NCBI GenBank assembly: GCA_033344815.1
Contig: JAWPMR010000001.1
Location: 5,008,136 to 5,072,135 of the forward strand
Length of the DNA stretch: 64,000 nt
Origin: Paracoccaceae bacterium
GTDB taxonomy: Bacteria > Pseudomonadota > Alphaproteobacteria > Rhodobacterales > Rhodobacteraceae
Direction: 5' to 3'
Shown here piece after piece: positions 19,615 to 27,611 of the stretch. The position numbers were made by a program, and so were the translations under genes. Under the pieces are notes generated by a model. It searched no databases and was not told the origin of the DNA. It saw nothing but the letters and a program-made list of their open reading frames with translations. The stretch's first letter is position 1. Each line of letters opens with the position of its first letter.

Positions 19615-20370
19615 ATGCTGTTGAAACGCTTGGGACGACGTACCGTCCGACGACCTAAATTGCGCCGAAGGGTGATTGCGATTTTCGCCAGTATTCTGAT
19701 GTCATCTTTCCAACCGGTCGCTGCTGACATGACAGACAAGGAATTCGAAGAGCGGCTGCGCAGCTATATTCTGGCGCACCCAGAGATCATCCTGGAAGCG
19801 ATGGAAACACTATCAGAGCGAGAGAGACGTGCGACGCAAACTGCACAAATTGCCAAGTATGCTGAGATTTTTGAGGAGCCACCCATTCTGGGCATTGGCC
19901 CAGCTGCGGCTGAACACACTGTCATTGAGTTTTTTGATTACCGCTGCGCGCCCTGTAAAGCGTTGCATCCAAAATTGAAGGCTGCTTTGAAAGATCATCC
20001 CACAATTCGGGTTGAAATGCGACATCTGCCCATTCTGTCGCCCGGTTCCGAGCGCAGTGCGCGCTTTGCACTGGCGGTCAGGACTGTGGGCAGTCCTGCG
20101 CAATACCGCCGCGTGCATGAAGCATTGTGGACGTTGAAAGGCCCCTTACAGGAGCCCGCTTTCGAAAAGATTGCGTTGGCGCAGGGGTTGGATTGGGCGA
20201 CGGTGCGTTCAGAGATGAAAAGCGATGCAGTCTCAGCGCGGATAAGCACCAATCGCGACATAGCAATTGATCTGCAAATCCTTGGAACACCGGCCTTTGT
20301 CACTCCCACATCCGTCAGTTTTGGGGGCACGGATGCAGAGGCTTTGGTGGTTGGTTGGCTTAGTCAATAA
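19615..20370 (+). CDS. DsbA/Com1-like periplasmic thiol oxidoreductase
   Basis: About 251 residues from ATG 19615; a TTG at 19597 is an alternative. A long basic N-region precedes a signal segment (IAIFASILMSSFQPVAA). Next comes a short helical domain (DKEFEERLRSYILAHPEII), common in Com1/ScsC-type proteins. The thioredoxin domain follows with active site CAPC in FFDYRCAPCKAL, and the cis-proline in GTPAFVTP. It should form or shuffle disulfides in the periplasm. It converges on the ferredoxin reductase gene and overlaps it by 11 bp. Confidence 0.85.
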   Translation: MLLKRLGRRTVRRPKLRRRVIAIFASILMSSFQPVAADMTDKEFEERLRSYILAHPEIILEAMETLSERERRATQTAQIAKYAEIFEEPPILGIGPAAAEHTVIEFFDYRCAPCKALHPKLKAALKDHPTIRVEMRHLPILSPGSERSARFALAVRTVGSPAQYRRVHEALWTLKGPLQEPAFEKIALAQGLDWATVRSEMKSDAVSARISTNRDIAIDLQILGTPAFVTPTSVSFGGTDAEALVVGWLSQ

Positions 20371-21160
20371 ACGCTTTTTCGACCACAAAATGTTTGGGAT
20401 CGGAATTGGCCCCCTCAAGTAATCCGTGGGCCTCGCAGATCGACATGATATCCTTGTTCAGGGCTAGATTGCCGCATACCATCACGCGGTCCTCGGTGTT
20501 GTTCCATTCGGGCGTACCGAGCGTTTCGAACACGCGGCCCTCGCGCAGATGATCGCTGATCCGGCCTTCGATCTCGGATGGCTCGCGCGTGGTGGTGGGG
20601 TAGTATTTCAACTTGTCATCGACCAGCTCTCCGATCAGCGGATCGTCGGGCAATGCCTTCACCAGGGTGCGGCCATAGGCCAGTTCCGCGTTGGTGCGGC
20701 AGGTGTGGGCAAGGATAACCTCATCATATTGCTCATAGGTCTCGGGATCGCGCAGAAGCGAGGCAAAGGGGGCCACACCGGTGCCGGTGCAGACCATCCA
20801 CAACCGCTTGCCCGGGAGCAACGCATCCAACACGAGCGTGCCGACAGGTTTGGGGCGCAGGATAATCTCATCCCCCGGTTCGATCTTTTGCAGACGTGAG
20901 GTGAGCGGGCCGTCGGGTACTTTGATGGAGTAGAACTCCAGTTCTTCATCCCAGCTGGGCGAAGCGATGGAATAGGCGCGCAGTAGCGGCTTGCCGTCAT
21001 CCTTGAGCAGCCCGATCATGACAAATTCGCCCGAGCGAAAGCGCAGGGATTGAGGGCGCGAGACCCGAAAGGAAAACAGCGTGTCTGTCCAGTGATGCAC
21101 GGAGGTGACCGTCTGTGCGTCGGGCATGATTTTGGTGGGGGTGGCGGTTTGAACATTCAT
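20360..21160 (-). CDS. fpr: Ferredoxin--NADP(+) reductase
   Basis: 266 residues of the bacterial FPR type. The FAD-binding motif RAYSIASPSW is near residue 62. NADP-binding comes from CTGTGVAPFASLLRD (~residue 123) and VMVCGNLALNKD (~residue 226). The C-terminus EKAFID matches the family's short ending. It moves electrons between NADPH and ferredoxin. It lies 11 bp downstream of a ferredoxin gene on the same strand, and both are divergent to the AprA-like cluster, so the pair may supply that cluster with electrons (inference). Confidence 0.93.
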   Translation of the reverse strand: MNVQTATPTKIMPDAQTVTSVHHWTDTLFSFRVSRPQSLRFRSGEFVMIGLLKDDGKPLLRAYSIASPSWDEELEFYSIKVPDGPLTSRLQKIEPGDEIILRPKPVGTLVLDALLPGKRLWMVCTGTGVAPFASLLRDPETYEQYDEVILAHTCRTNAELAYGRTLVKALPDDPLIGELVDDKLKYYPTTTREPSEIEGRISDHLREGRVFETLGTPEWNNTEDRVMVCGNLALNKDIMSICEAHGLLEGANSDPKHFVVEKAFID

Positions 21161-21171
21161 GTCGGCGTCCT

Positions 21172-21513
21172 TTATGCCGCCTCGGCGGCGGGTTTCTCAG
21201 AGAAATGACTCTCAAGCTTGCCATCCTGTCCGTCCATCTCGTCGGCGGTGGGCAACGGGTCTTTGGCCTCCGTGATCACGGGCCAGATTTTCGCGTATTT
21301 TTCGTTGAAGGTGACCCATTCCTCCATTCCGTCTTCGGTATCGGCGCGAATCGCATCGGCAGGGCATTCGGGCTCACACACGCCGCAGTCGATACATTCG
21401 ACCGGGTCGATCACCAGCATGTTTTCGCCCTCGTAAAAGCAGTCTACCGGGCAGACGGAAACGCAGTCGGTATATTTGCAGGCAATGCAGTTGTCGGTGA
21501 CGACGAATGTCAT
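21172..21513 (-). CDS. fdxA: Seven-iron ferredoxin (FdxA type)
   Basis: 113 residues. The N-terminal [18 protein letters not shown] gives the [3Fe-4S]-type ligand set shared with a [4Fe-4S] cluster completed by [12 protein letters not shown]. The long acidic/helical tail ([15 protein letters not shown]) is typical of the Azotobacter FdI-like family in alphaproteobacteria. Soluble electron carrier, probably a partner of the adjacent reductase. Transcribed away from the DUF971 gene across a 119-bp region with a large inverted repeat. Confidence 0.93.
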   Translation of the reverse strand: MTFVVTDNCIACKYTDCVSVCPVDCFYEGENMLVIDPVECIDCGVCEPECPADAIRADTEDGMEEWVTFNEKYAKIWPVITEAKDPLPTADEMDGQDGKLESHFSEKPAAEAA

Positions 21514-21542
21514 GGCGTTCTCTCTTTGTTGTTTCTGCCAGT

Positions 21543-21606
21543 TTGCCGCAGCGCAGAATTCTTGTCCGTAAACAAATTGCTATTGAGCGCTTCTGCAGTG
21601 CGGCAA
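21543..21606. promoter_or_regulatory. Large inverted repeat with a central TTG-N8-CAA site in a divergent promoter
   Basis: TTGCCGCAGCGCAGAA (21543-21558) pairs with TTCTGCAGTGCGGCAA (21591-21606), 14 of 16 bases complementary, with a 32-bp spacer. Inside it lies TTGTCCGTAAACAA (21562-21575), matching TTG-N8-CAA, the half-site spacing used by FNR/NnrR-type regulators. Likely control region of both fdxA (minus) and the DUF971 gene (plus). The assignment to a particular regulator is inference. Confidence 0.45.
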
Positions 21607-21632
21607 TCTGGCCCCAACAAGAGGGGACCCTT

Positions 21633-21923
21633 ATGATTGACTGCCTTTCCGCCACACCAGACTGCCGCAACTTGATCGTTGAATGGGACGACGGGGCCAC
21701 ATCGCAATTGCCCGCCACCATACTGCGCCGCGAGGCCCGTGATGCCTATTCTACAAGGGCGCGAATCGATCATGGTGAGATCAAAGTCGCCGATGGATTG
21801 ACCATCACCAACCTCGTCCAGGTGGGGCCCGCGGGCGTAAACGTCCATTTTTCAGACGGTCATGACCGCGCTGTCTATCCTTTTGTCTACCTTCGCGAAC
21901 TTTCCGAGCAATACGGAAACTAA
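21633..21923 (+). CDS. DUF971 (gamma-butyrobetaine hydroxylase N-terminal-like) protein
   Basis: 96 residues starting at ATG 21633 behind AGAGGGGA. The pattern IVEWDDGATSQLPATILRREA, then the GPAGVNVHFSDGHDRAVYPF strand pair and YLREL, is that of the small DUF971 domain. As a free protein it is often found near Fe-S proteins and is thought to bind zinc or iron; here the usual Cys/His ligands are few. It is 65 bp upstream of the AprA-like gene on the same strand and is likely the first gene of that transcript. Confidence 0.8.
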   Translation: MIDCLSATPDCRNLIVEWDDGATSQLPATILRREARDAYSTRARIDHGEIKVADGLTITNLVQVGPAGVNVHFSDGHDRAVYPFVYLRELSEQYGN

Positions 21924-21988
21924 TTGACATATGCCGCGCCGCAGCGCCGCGCAGGCTGAACACAACCTCATAGGACTGGAGCCTTTTC

Positions 21989-23731
21989 ATGGACGAAATA
22001 TTGGATGGAACGACGCAGATTGATTGCGACATCCTGATCATTGGCGGCGGCACGGCCGGTCCGATGGCGGCGATCAAGGCTAAGCGCAAGAACCCCAATG
22101 CAAATGTGGTCTTGCTCGACAAGGCCAATGTGAAACGCTCAGGGGCCATTTCGATGGGCATGGACGGGCTGAACAACTCGGTCATTCCCGGCTATGCCAC
22201 GCCAGAGCAGTACACCAAGGAAATCACCATCGCCAACGACGGGATCGTCGATCAAAAGGCGGTCTATCGCTATGCCGAGGAATGCTACAGCATCATCGAA
22301 GAGCTGGACCAGTTCGGCATCCGTTTTCAAAAGGACCAGAACGGCGAATATGACGTCAAGAAGGTGCATCACATCGGCACCTATGTGCTGCCTATGCCCA
22401 ATGGTGACACTGTTAAAAAGGCGCTCTATCGCCAGCTGCGCAAGGCGCGCATCAACGTTGTAAACCGCTATATGGCAACCCGTCTGCTGACTGGCGAGGG
22501 GCGCATCGCGGGTGCGATCTGCGTGAACACCCGCACAGCCGAGTTTCTGGTCGTGCGCGCCAAGGCCGTGATCATGTCGCTGGGGGCCGCCGGGCGTCTG
22601 GGACTGCCGTCGTCCGGCTATCTGTATGGCACCTATGAGAACGCGTCAAACTCGGGCGAGGGCTATTCCATGGCCTATCACGCCGGCGCGGGCCTCGCGA
22701 ACCTTGAGTGTTTCCAGATCAACCCACTGATCAAAGACTATAATGGCCCTGCCTGTGCGTATGTCGCGGGTCCGATGGGGGGCTATACGTCGAACGCGCA
22801 GGGCGAGCGGTTCATTGAATGTGACTATTGGTCCGGTCAGATGATGCAGGAATTCTATGATGAACTGCAGGGCGGCAAGGGACCTGTGTACCTCAAGCTC
22901 AACCACCTGGCCGAAGAAACCGTGGCCGAGATCGAGCGTGTGCTGCACATCGTCGAACGCCCCACCCGTGGGCATTTCCACAAAGGGCGTGGCACAGATT
23001 ATCGCAAGGACATGATCGAGATGCACATTTCTGAGATCGGATTTTGCTCCGGCCACTCCGCCAGCGGCGTGTTTGTGGACGAGCGGGCGCGCACGACGAT
23101 TGACGGACTCTATGCTGCAGGTGACATGGCGAATGTGCCGCATAACTACATGCTTGGTGCGTTTACCAACGGTGCTTTTGCGGGTCTGGATGCGGTTGAT
23201 TTCGTCAAAGACGTGGATTTCGCGGACTTCGACATGGGCGAGGTTGATGCCGAACGCATCCGTGTGTTGGCACCAACCAAACGCGATGATGGCGTTCCAC
23301 CGAACCAGATCGAATATAAAACACGACGCTTTGTGAACGATTACCTGCAGCCGCCAAAAGTGACCGCCAAGATGGAACTGGCACAGCGCCGGTTCGAAGA
23401 AGTGCGCGATGACATGGAAAACCAGATGTATGTGCGCGACAGCCACGAATTGATGCGCTCGCTTGAGGCCTCCGCGATCATGGATTGCGCAGATATGGCG
23501 GCAGCCGCCTCGCTTTACCGGACAGAGAGCCGTTGGGGCCTGTATCACAACCGCGTGGAATACGAGCGCGATGATGAGAACTGGTTCTGCCACACGATCC
23601 TCACCAAAGGCGAGGATGGCAAACCCGCGCATGCCAAAAAGGCGGTCGATGACTACATCGTCGAAATCGATGATGACGAAAAGGACGCTTACAACAACCA
23701 ACGTGTGACCAAAACGGTCGCGGCAGAATAA
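21989..23731 (+). CDS. AprA-like / fumarate reductase-type flavoprotein
   Basis: 580 residues of the FAD-dependent succinate dehydrogenase/fumarate reductase superfamily. The dinucleotide-binding IIGGGTAGPMAA is at ~17-28, SGAISMGMDGLNN at ~51-63, and the second FAD contact GLYAAGDMA at ~373. The partner gene is AprB-like and the SGA...N motif parallels adenylylsulfate reductase alpha, but the protein is shorter (AprA is ~620-660). The pattern FCSGHSASG replaces the usual fumarate-reductase active site. It is therefore a divergent AprA-like oxidoreductase with an unproved substrate. It has no signal peptide, so is cytoplasmic. 11 bp before the ferredoxin gene; probable complex. Confidence 0.75.
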   Translation: MDEILDGTTQIDCDILIIGGGTAGPMAAIKAKRKNPNANVVLLDKANVKRSGAISMGMDGLNNSVIPGYATPEQYTKEITIANDGIVDQKAVYRYAEECYSIIEELDQFGIRFQKDQNGEYDVKKVHHIGTYVLPMPNGDTVKKALYRQLRKARINVVNRYMATRLLTGEGRIAGAICVNTRTAEFLVVRAKAVIMSLGAAGRLGLPSSGYLYGTYENASNSGEGYSMAYHAGAGLANLECFQINPLIKDYNGPACAYVAGPMGGYTSNAQGERFIECDYWSGQMMQEFYDELQGGKGPVYLKLNHLAEETVAEIERVLHIVERPTRGHFHKGRGTDYRKDMIEMHISEIGFCSGHSASGVFVDERARTTIDGLYAAGDMANVPHNYMLGAFTNGAFAGLDAVDFVKDVDFADFDMGEVDAERIRVLAPTKRDDGVPPNQIEYKTRRFVNDYLQPPKVTAKMELAQRRFEEVRDDMENQMYVRDSHELMRSLEASAIMDCADMAAAASLYRTESRWGLYHNRVEYERDDENWFCHTILTKGEDGKPAHAKKAVDDYIVEIDDDEKDAYNNQRVTKTVAAE

Positions 23732-23742
23732 GGAATAATATC

Positions 23743-23988
23743 ATGCCCTTGGCTCAAACCTCTACTATTGTTCCGGTCGTTGTGGATGATGCGCTTTGTA
23801 TCGCTGACAAAGGCTGCACCGTTTGCGTCGACGTCTGCCCTCTGGATGTTTTGCGTATTGTCGAAGGGCCCGATGGTAGTCCAGTCACTGCACATATGAA
23901 GTACGACGAATGTTGGTACTGCATGCCCTGCGAAGCGGACTGCCCCACCGGTGCCGTCACCGTGAACTTGCCCTTTTTGTTGAAGTGA
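23743..23988 (+). CDS. AprB-like two-[4Fe-4S] ferredoxin subunit
   Basis: 81 residues. Two cluster motifs are seen: CIADKGCTVCVDVCP (C-x5-C-x2-C-x3-CP) and CWYCMPCEADCP (C-x2-C-x2-C-x3-CP). The CWYC form with tryptophan between the clusters resembles adenylylsulfate reductase beta (CWECYSC). The ~60-residue C-terminal tail with which AprB wraps round AprA is absent. Likely electron-transfer subunit of the preceding flavoprotein. 11 bp after it and 7 bp before the HEAT-repeat gene. Confidence 0.8.
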   Translation: MPLAQTSTIVPVVVDDALCIADKGCTVCVDVCPLDVLRIVEGPDGSPVTAHMKYDECWYCMPCEADCPTGAVTVNLPFLLK

Positions 23989-23995
23989 GACGGAT

Positions 23996-24952
23996 ATGAA
24001 CGCGCTCTTTGAAGACTTTGACGAAATCGCCGAACTGGCCGAGGCGCTGGACGATCCATCGCCGGGGGTGCGGATCATGGCCGTGATGGAGCTGGCTGAC
24101 AGCGCTGATCCAGCGGCGATCGCTCATCTGGCCCGCGCGATTGCGGACGAAGATGCAGGCGTACGCAAACAAGCAGCGCTGGCTTTGACTGATTTTGACG
24201 GGCCAGAAACCGCTGCAGCCTTGGTGTCGGCGTTGACCGACAGCGATGTAGCTGTGATCGAAGCTGCAGCGACAAGCCTGACAGAGTTGAAAGATCCCGC
24301 AGCAGGCGATGCGATCCTGCCGCAGCTGGGCGAGACAGAGACCGTCAAATTGCATGCTTGTCTTGCCGGGATAAAGGAATTGCGCCGACCCGAGGCGATG
24401 GGCCCTGCGATACAAGCGCTGAAACACAGCGATGCGGGTGTGCGGGTGGAGGCTGTTGGCGTGATCGGCTGGTTGCAGGACGAAGGATCACTGCCAGCAT
24501 TGCGCGATGCGGCCAAGGATGGTGACCCGCAAGTCCGGCGCACGGCGCTTGCGGCGTTGGGGTTTTCCAAGTCCGAACATGCCGAGGCCACGCTGGTTGC
24601 CGGGTTGAAGGACCCTGAATGGCTAGTGCGTGAGGCGGCAGCGGAAACACTTGCCAAGACCGGAGGAGCAGCCTGCGTGGCGGCACTGCGCCCCGCTTTG
24701 GCGGATGATTTCTGGCAAGTCCGGGTCAAGGCGGTGCGGTCTTTGGGCAAGCTGAACGCCACTGACACCGCCATCGAAATTGCGCCGATGATGGACATTC
24801 CTGTGCCGAATTTGCGCAAGGAATGTGCGGCGGTTCTGGGTGAAATGGCCGTGCCGGAGACAGCGCCGTTTCTGGAAAAATACAAAGACGATCCTGACCC
24901 GGATGTACGCAAAAACGTACGTTGGGCTTTGGGGAGAATAGGCATTCAATAG
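23996..24952 (+). CDS. HEAT-repeat protein
   Basis: 318 residues built almost wholly of about nine 31-residue HEAT repeats (e.g. DEDAGVRKQAALALTDFDGP, DGDPQVRRTALAALGFSKSE, DPDPDVRKNVRWALGRIG). No catalytic motif and no signal peptide; strongly acidic. Such scaffolds bind partner proteins. With the AprA/B-like pair directly upstream it may be an assembly factor or third subunit. The same three-gene set next to a sulfonate-type ABC transporter is, as I recall, seen in other proteobacteria, but I know of no assigned function. Confidence 0.85.
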   Translation: MNALFEDFDEIAELAEALDDPSPGVRIMAVMELADSADPAAIAHLARAIADEDAGVRKQAALALTDFDGPETAAALVSALTDSDVAVIEAAATSLTELKDPAAGDAILPQLGETETVKLHACLAGIKELRRPEAMGPAIQALKHSDAGVRVEAVGVIGWLQDEGSLPALRDAAKDGDPQVRRTALAALGFSKSEHAEATLVAGLKDPEWLVREAAAETLAKTGGAACVAALRPALADDFWQVRVKAVRSLGKLNATDTAIEIAPMMDIPVPNLRKECAAVLGEMAVPETAPFLEKYKDDPDPDVRKNVRWALGRIGIQ

Positions 24953-25265
24953 CCCCCATCAGGGGTCACATTCAGTTTATTTATGCACTCTTTGGCTTGT
25001 GTCGTGGGGTGCTTTTCTCGTCTGCATTTTTTCGTTTAAGTATATGTTTTAAAACATAAAAAAGTGCGCCCGATTCTTAATCATTCATTCATTTCTCCCT
25101 TTCAATGAGTCTAATTTTCACCCGAGCCGCCGCTTTTCCCGCCCATCTTTTGTGCGTCCGGCAATTTCGGTGAATTACACGCGGAAAAAGCTGCGAATAT
25201 CCCGCATCGGCCCGGATACTGGCGTGGACAATGAATTTAAATACCACCGAGGAACGGAGAATGAC
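24953..25265. other. Intergenic promoter region of the ABC transporter/copper operon
   Basis: 313 bp, clearly A+T-rich in the middle. It separates the HEAT gene from the binding-protein gene and so should hold the promoter of the downstream 8-gene operon. CCCCATCAGGGG at ~24955 is a 4-bp-stem hairpin, too weak to call a terminator. The 16-bp palindrome at 25043-25058 is listed separately. No perfect -35/-10 was identified. Confidence 0.5.
25043..25058. promoter_or_regulatory. Perfect 16-bp palindrome, candidate operator
   Basis: TATGTTTTAAAACATA is a perfect palindrome ~210 bp upstream of the binding-protein ATG. Its size fits a Crp/Fnr-family dimer site but its sequence is not the FNR consensus TTGAT-N4-ATCAA. 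The operon's last gene encodes a Crp/Fnr-type regulator, the obvious candidate binder (inference). Confidence 0.45.
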
Positions 25266-26642
25266 ATGGAACTCAAGACAAGTTTAAGATCCGCATTACT
25301 GGCGGCGACGATGATCCCCTTTGGATTGGCCACTCAGGCGGAAGAGATCACAATCGCAGTCGGCCACCAGTCGATGTGTACGGACACGTATACAGCCGGC
25401 ATCGTGATCAAAGAGCTGGGTCTGCTGGAAAAGTACCTGCCCACCGATGGCAAATACGCCGATGCAGAATATGACATCAGCTGGGCGGACTACAGCTCTG
25501 GCGGCCCGATCACCAACCAGATGCTGGCCAACAAGCTGAACTTTGGGGTGATGGGTGACTATCCGTTGATCGTGAACGGTGCCAAGTTCCAAGAGACCGA
25601 CAGCCTGCGCACCGTTTATGTCGCGGGCACAGGGTATAACCTCAAAGGCTCCGGCAATGCCATTGTCGTACCGGTGGACAGCGACATCTATTCCATCGAT
25701 CAGTTGAAGGGCAAAGAGGTCTCCACCCCTGTGGGGTCAGCCGCTTGGGGCATGTTGCTCAAAGCGATGCAGGACAACAACATCCCGACCTCCGAGTATG
25801 TGTTGAAGAACCAAAGCCCGGCTGTAGGCGCGGCCAACATTGCTGCTGGCAAGATCGACGCGCACTCTGATTTCTGTCCATGGTCCGAGATCATGGAATA
25901 CCGTGGCACCGGTCGCAAAATCTATGATGGTTCAGAAACCGGCGTGCCGTACCTGCACGGCGTTGTTGTGCGTCAGGACTTTGCCGAAGAATACCCGGAG
26001 GTCGTGCAGGCCTTTATCAAGGCCGTCTATGAAGCCGGTGAATGGATCCGCGAAGATCCAATGCGCGCTGTGACCGAAATGGAAAGCTGGACGGGCGTCG
26101 AGAAAGAGGTGCTTTATCTCTACTTTTCCAAAGGGGGGCACCTGACGCTGGAACCGTCGATCAAAACCGAATGGGTTGACGCGCTCAAGTTCAACCACGG
26201 TGTGCTGGTCGCCGAAAAAGCGATCCCGCCGCTCGATTTTGATGCGTGGATCACTGAGGATTACCTCAAAGCCGCCTATGCCGACATGGGTGTCGACTAT
26301 GAGGCGTATAAAGCTTCAATGGTTGACCCTGAAGTCGCCAACAAAGGCTTGCCGATGGAAATCTGGCACTCTCGTGACGGTGTCAGCACCTATGAAACAC
26401 CGGCTGAATTCCTCAAAGGCATGGCGGACATCCGTGCGACAGCCGCGCTGGTCAATGCCACCTATGTCTATGACGTGGAAACGGGGCTGAAGCTCTTTGG
26501 CAAGACCGCCTTCTGGGTCAAAGCGGGCGATGCCTACGCCACCTTCCTGCGCAAAGGCGAGGCTGAGGCTTTTGCAAGTGCAAACGCCGGAGAAGTTGTG
26601 ACGTTTGACGACGCGATTGCGGCCTACGCCACCGACGGCTGA
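25266..26642 (+). CDS. NitT/TauT-type ABC substrate-binding protein with NosL-like C-terminal domain
   Basis: Start ATG 25266 gives a signal peptide (LRSALLAATMIPFGLATQA) behind a GGAACGGAG site. Residues ~25-360 form a SsuA/TauA/NrtA-like binding fold (GPITNQMLANKLNFGVMGDY, GSAAWGMLLKAMQDN). From ~370 a second segment has TYVYDVETG, AFWVKAGDAY and EAEAFASANAGEVVTFDD. It parallels the second half of NosL in this same window (YVND, YYVVGS, AGAFAKANGGEV). The NosL N-terminal CxM copper motif is absent there; the only cysteine near the start is in HQSMCTDT. At 458 residues it is longer than usual (~320-340). Ligand unknown. Confidence 0.75.
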   Translation: MELKTSLRSALLAATMIPFGLATQAEEITIAVGHQSMCTDTYTAGIVIKELGLLEKYLPTDGKYADAEYDISWADYSSGGPITNQMLANKLNFGVMGDYPLIVNGAKFQETDSLRTVYVAGTGYNLKGSGNAIVVPVDSDIYSIDQLKGKEVSTPVGSAAWGMLLKAMQDNNIPTSEYVLKNQSPAVGAANIAAGKIDAHSDFCPWSEIMEYRGTGRKIYDGSETGVPYLHGVVVRQDFAEEYPEVVQAFIKAVYEAGEWIREDPMRAVTEMESWTGVEKEVLYLYFSKGGHLTLEPSIKTEWVDALKFNHGVLVAEKAIPPLDFDAWITEDYLKAAYADMGVDYEAYKASMVDPEVANKGLPMEIWHSRDGVSTYETPAEFLKGMADIRATAALVNATYVYDVETGLKLFGKTAFWVKAGDAYATFLRKGEAEAFASANAGEVVTFDDAIAAYATDG

Positions 26643-26657
26643 TGAGGCCTTCTTGCA

Positions 26658-26686
26658 GGTCCCGGACGGCACGATCGTCCGGGACC
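26658..26686 (+). promoter_or_regulatory. Strong intercistronic hairpin between binding protein and permease genes
   Basis: GGTCCCGGACG and CGTCCGGGACC form an 11-bp perfect G+C-rich stem with a 7-nt loop. There is no U-tract and the permease gene follows at 26721. Such hairpins often protect the upstream mRNA end or partly stop transcription, giving excess binding protein over membrane parts. Confidence 0.7.
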
Positions 26687-26720
26687 ATCCAACGCGCACA
26701 CCAAACGGAAAGCCGAAGTC

Positions 26721-27611
26721 ATGCAGCCACTTGCAACGAAAACCGACCCTGCACCGTCCTCGGATGTCGCGAAAGATGTCAGCGTGCCGGCAGAGTCAGA
26801 ACCGCCGGTGTCACCGGTGTTCAAACTGTCCGCGATCCCGCCACAGGTTTTGCAAAACATTGGCATCGCTTTGATCTCGCTCAGTATTGGTGTTGTGCTG
26901 TGGCACATCGCGACTGCGATCAATCTCGACTTCTATATCAACTTTTCCAATGTGCCTGCGCCGCTAAAGGTTTTTACGGCCTTCATCGCCCATATCCAGA
27001 CCGAGATTTTCTGGACCCATATCGGCGTCTCCATGCGGCGCATTCTGATCAGTTATTCCATTGCCGTGGTCCTGGGCATCGGGATCGGTTTGATCATGGG
27101 CCGTTCGCGCATCGCGCGCGCCTTTGTGATGCCCTACATCGAGGTGATCCGCCCCATTCCTGCGGTGGCCTGGATACCGCTCGCCATTCTGATGTGGCCG
27201 ACCGAGGAAAGCTCGATTATCTACATCACCTTTCTGGGCGCGCTTTTTCCGATTGTTCTGAACACTCTGCACGGGGTTGAGCAGACGCCGGAAGTGCTGG
27301 TTCGTGCCGTGCAATCGCTGGGCGCTTCGCGGCTGGATGTGTTTCGACATGTGGTGATCCCTGCGGCCTTGCCCTCCATTGCCGCAGGGTTGGCGATTGG
27401 CATGGGGGTCAGCTGGTTTTCCCTGCTCGCGGGCGAGATTATCTCGGGCCAGTACGGGATCGGCTACTTCACATGGAACGCCTACAGCCTGATCAACTAT
27501 CAGGACATCGTCGTGGGCATGCTGGTGATCGGGGGCCTTGGGACCGCCTCAACCGCAGCCGTCAAATACGCAACGTCCCCGATGTTGAAATGGCAAAAGA
27601 GGTCGCGGTGA
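26721..27611 (+). CDS. ABC transporter permease, SsuC/TauC type
   Basis: 296 residues with about six helices and a ~45-residue Pro/Ser-rich cytoplasmic N-terminus. The EAA loop is at VRAVQSLGASRLDVFRHVVI followed by PAALPSIAAGL, typical of the nitrate/sulfonate/taurine permease family. Ribosome site GGAAAG. The stop overlaps the next ATG (TGATG). Forms the inner-membrane channel for the adjacent binding protein and ATPase. Confidence 0.92.
   Translation: MQPLATKTDPAPSSDVAKDVSVPAESEPPVSPVFKLSAIPPQVLQNIGIALISLSIGVVLWHIATAINLDFYINFSNVPAPLKVFTAFIAHIQTEIFWTHIGVSMRRILISYSIAVVLGIGIGLIMGRSRIARAFVMPYIEVIRPIPAVAWIPLAILMWPTEESSIIYITFLGALFPIVLNTLHGVEQTPEVLVRAVQSLGASRLDVFRHVVIPAALPSIAAGLAIGMGVSWFSLLAGEIISGQYGIGYFTWNAYSLINYQDIVVGMLVIGGLGTASTAAVKYATSPMLKWQKRSR

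Noticed and set aside
24950-24980. Rho-independent terminator after the HEAT gene
   Set aside because: CCCCATCAGGGG gives only a 4-bp stem and no U-tract follows.
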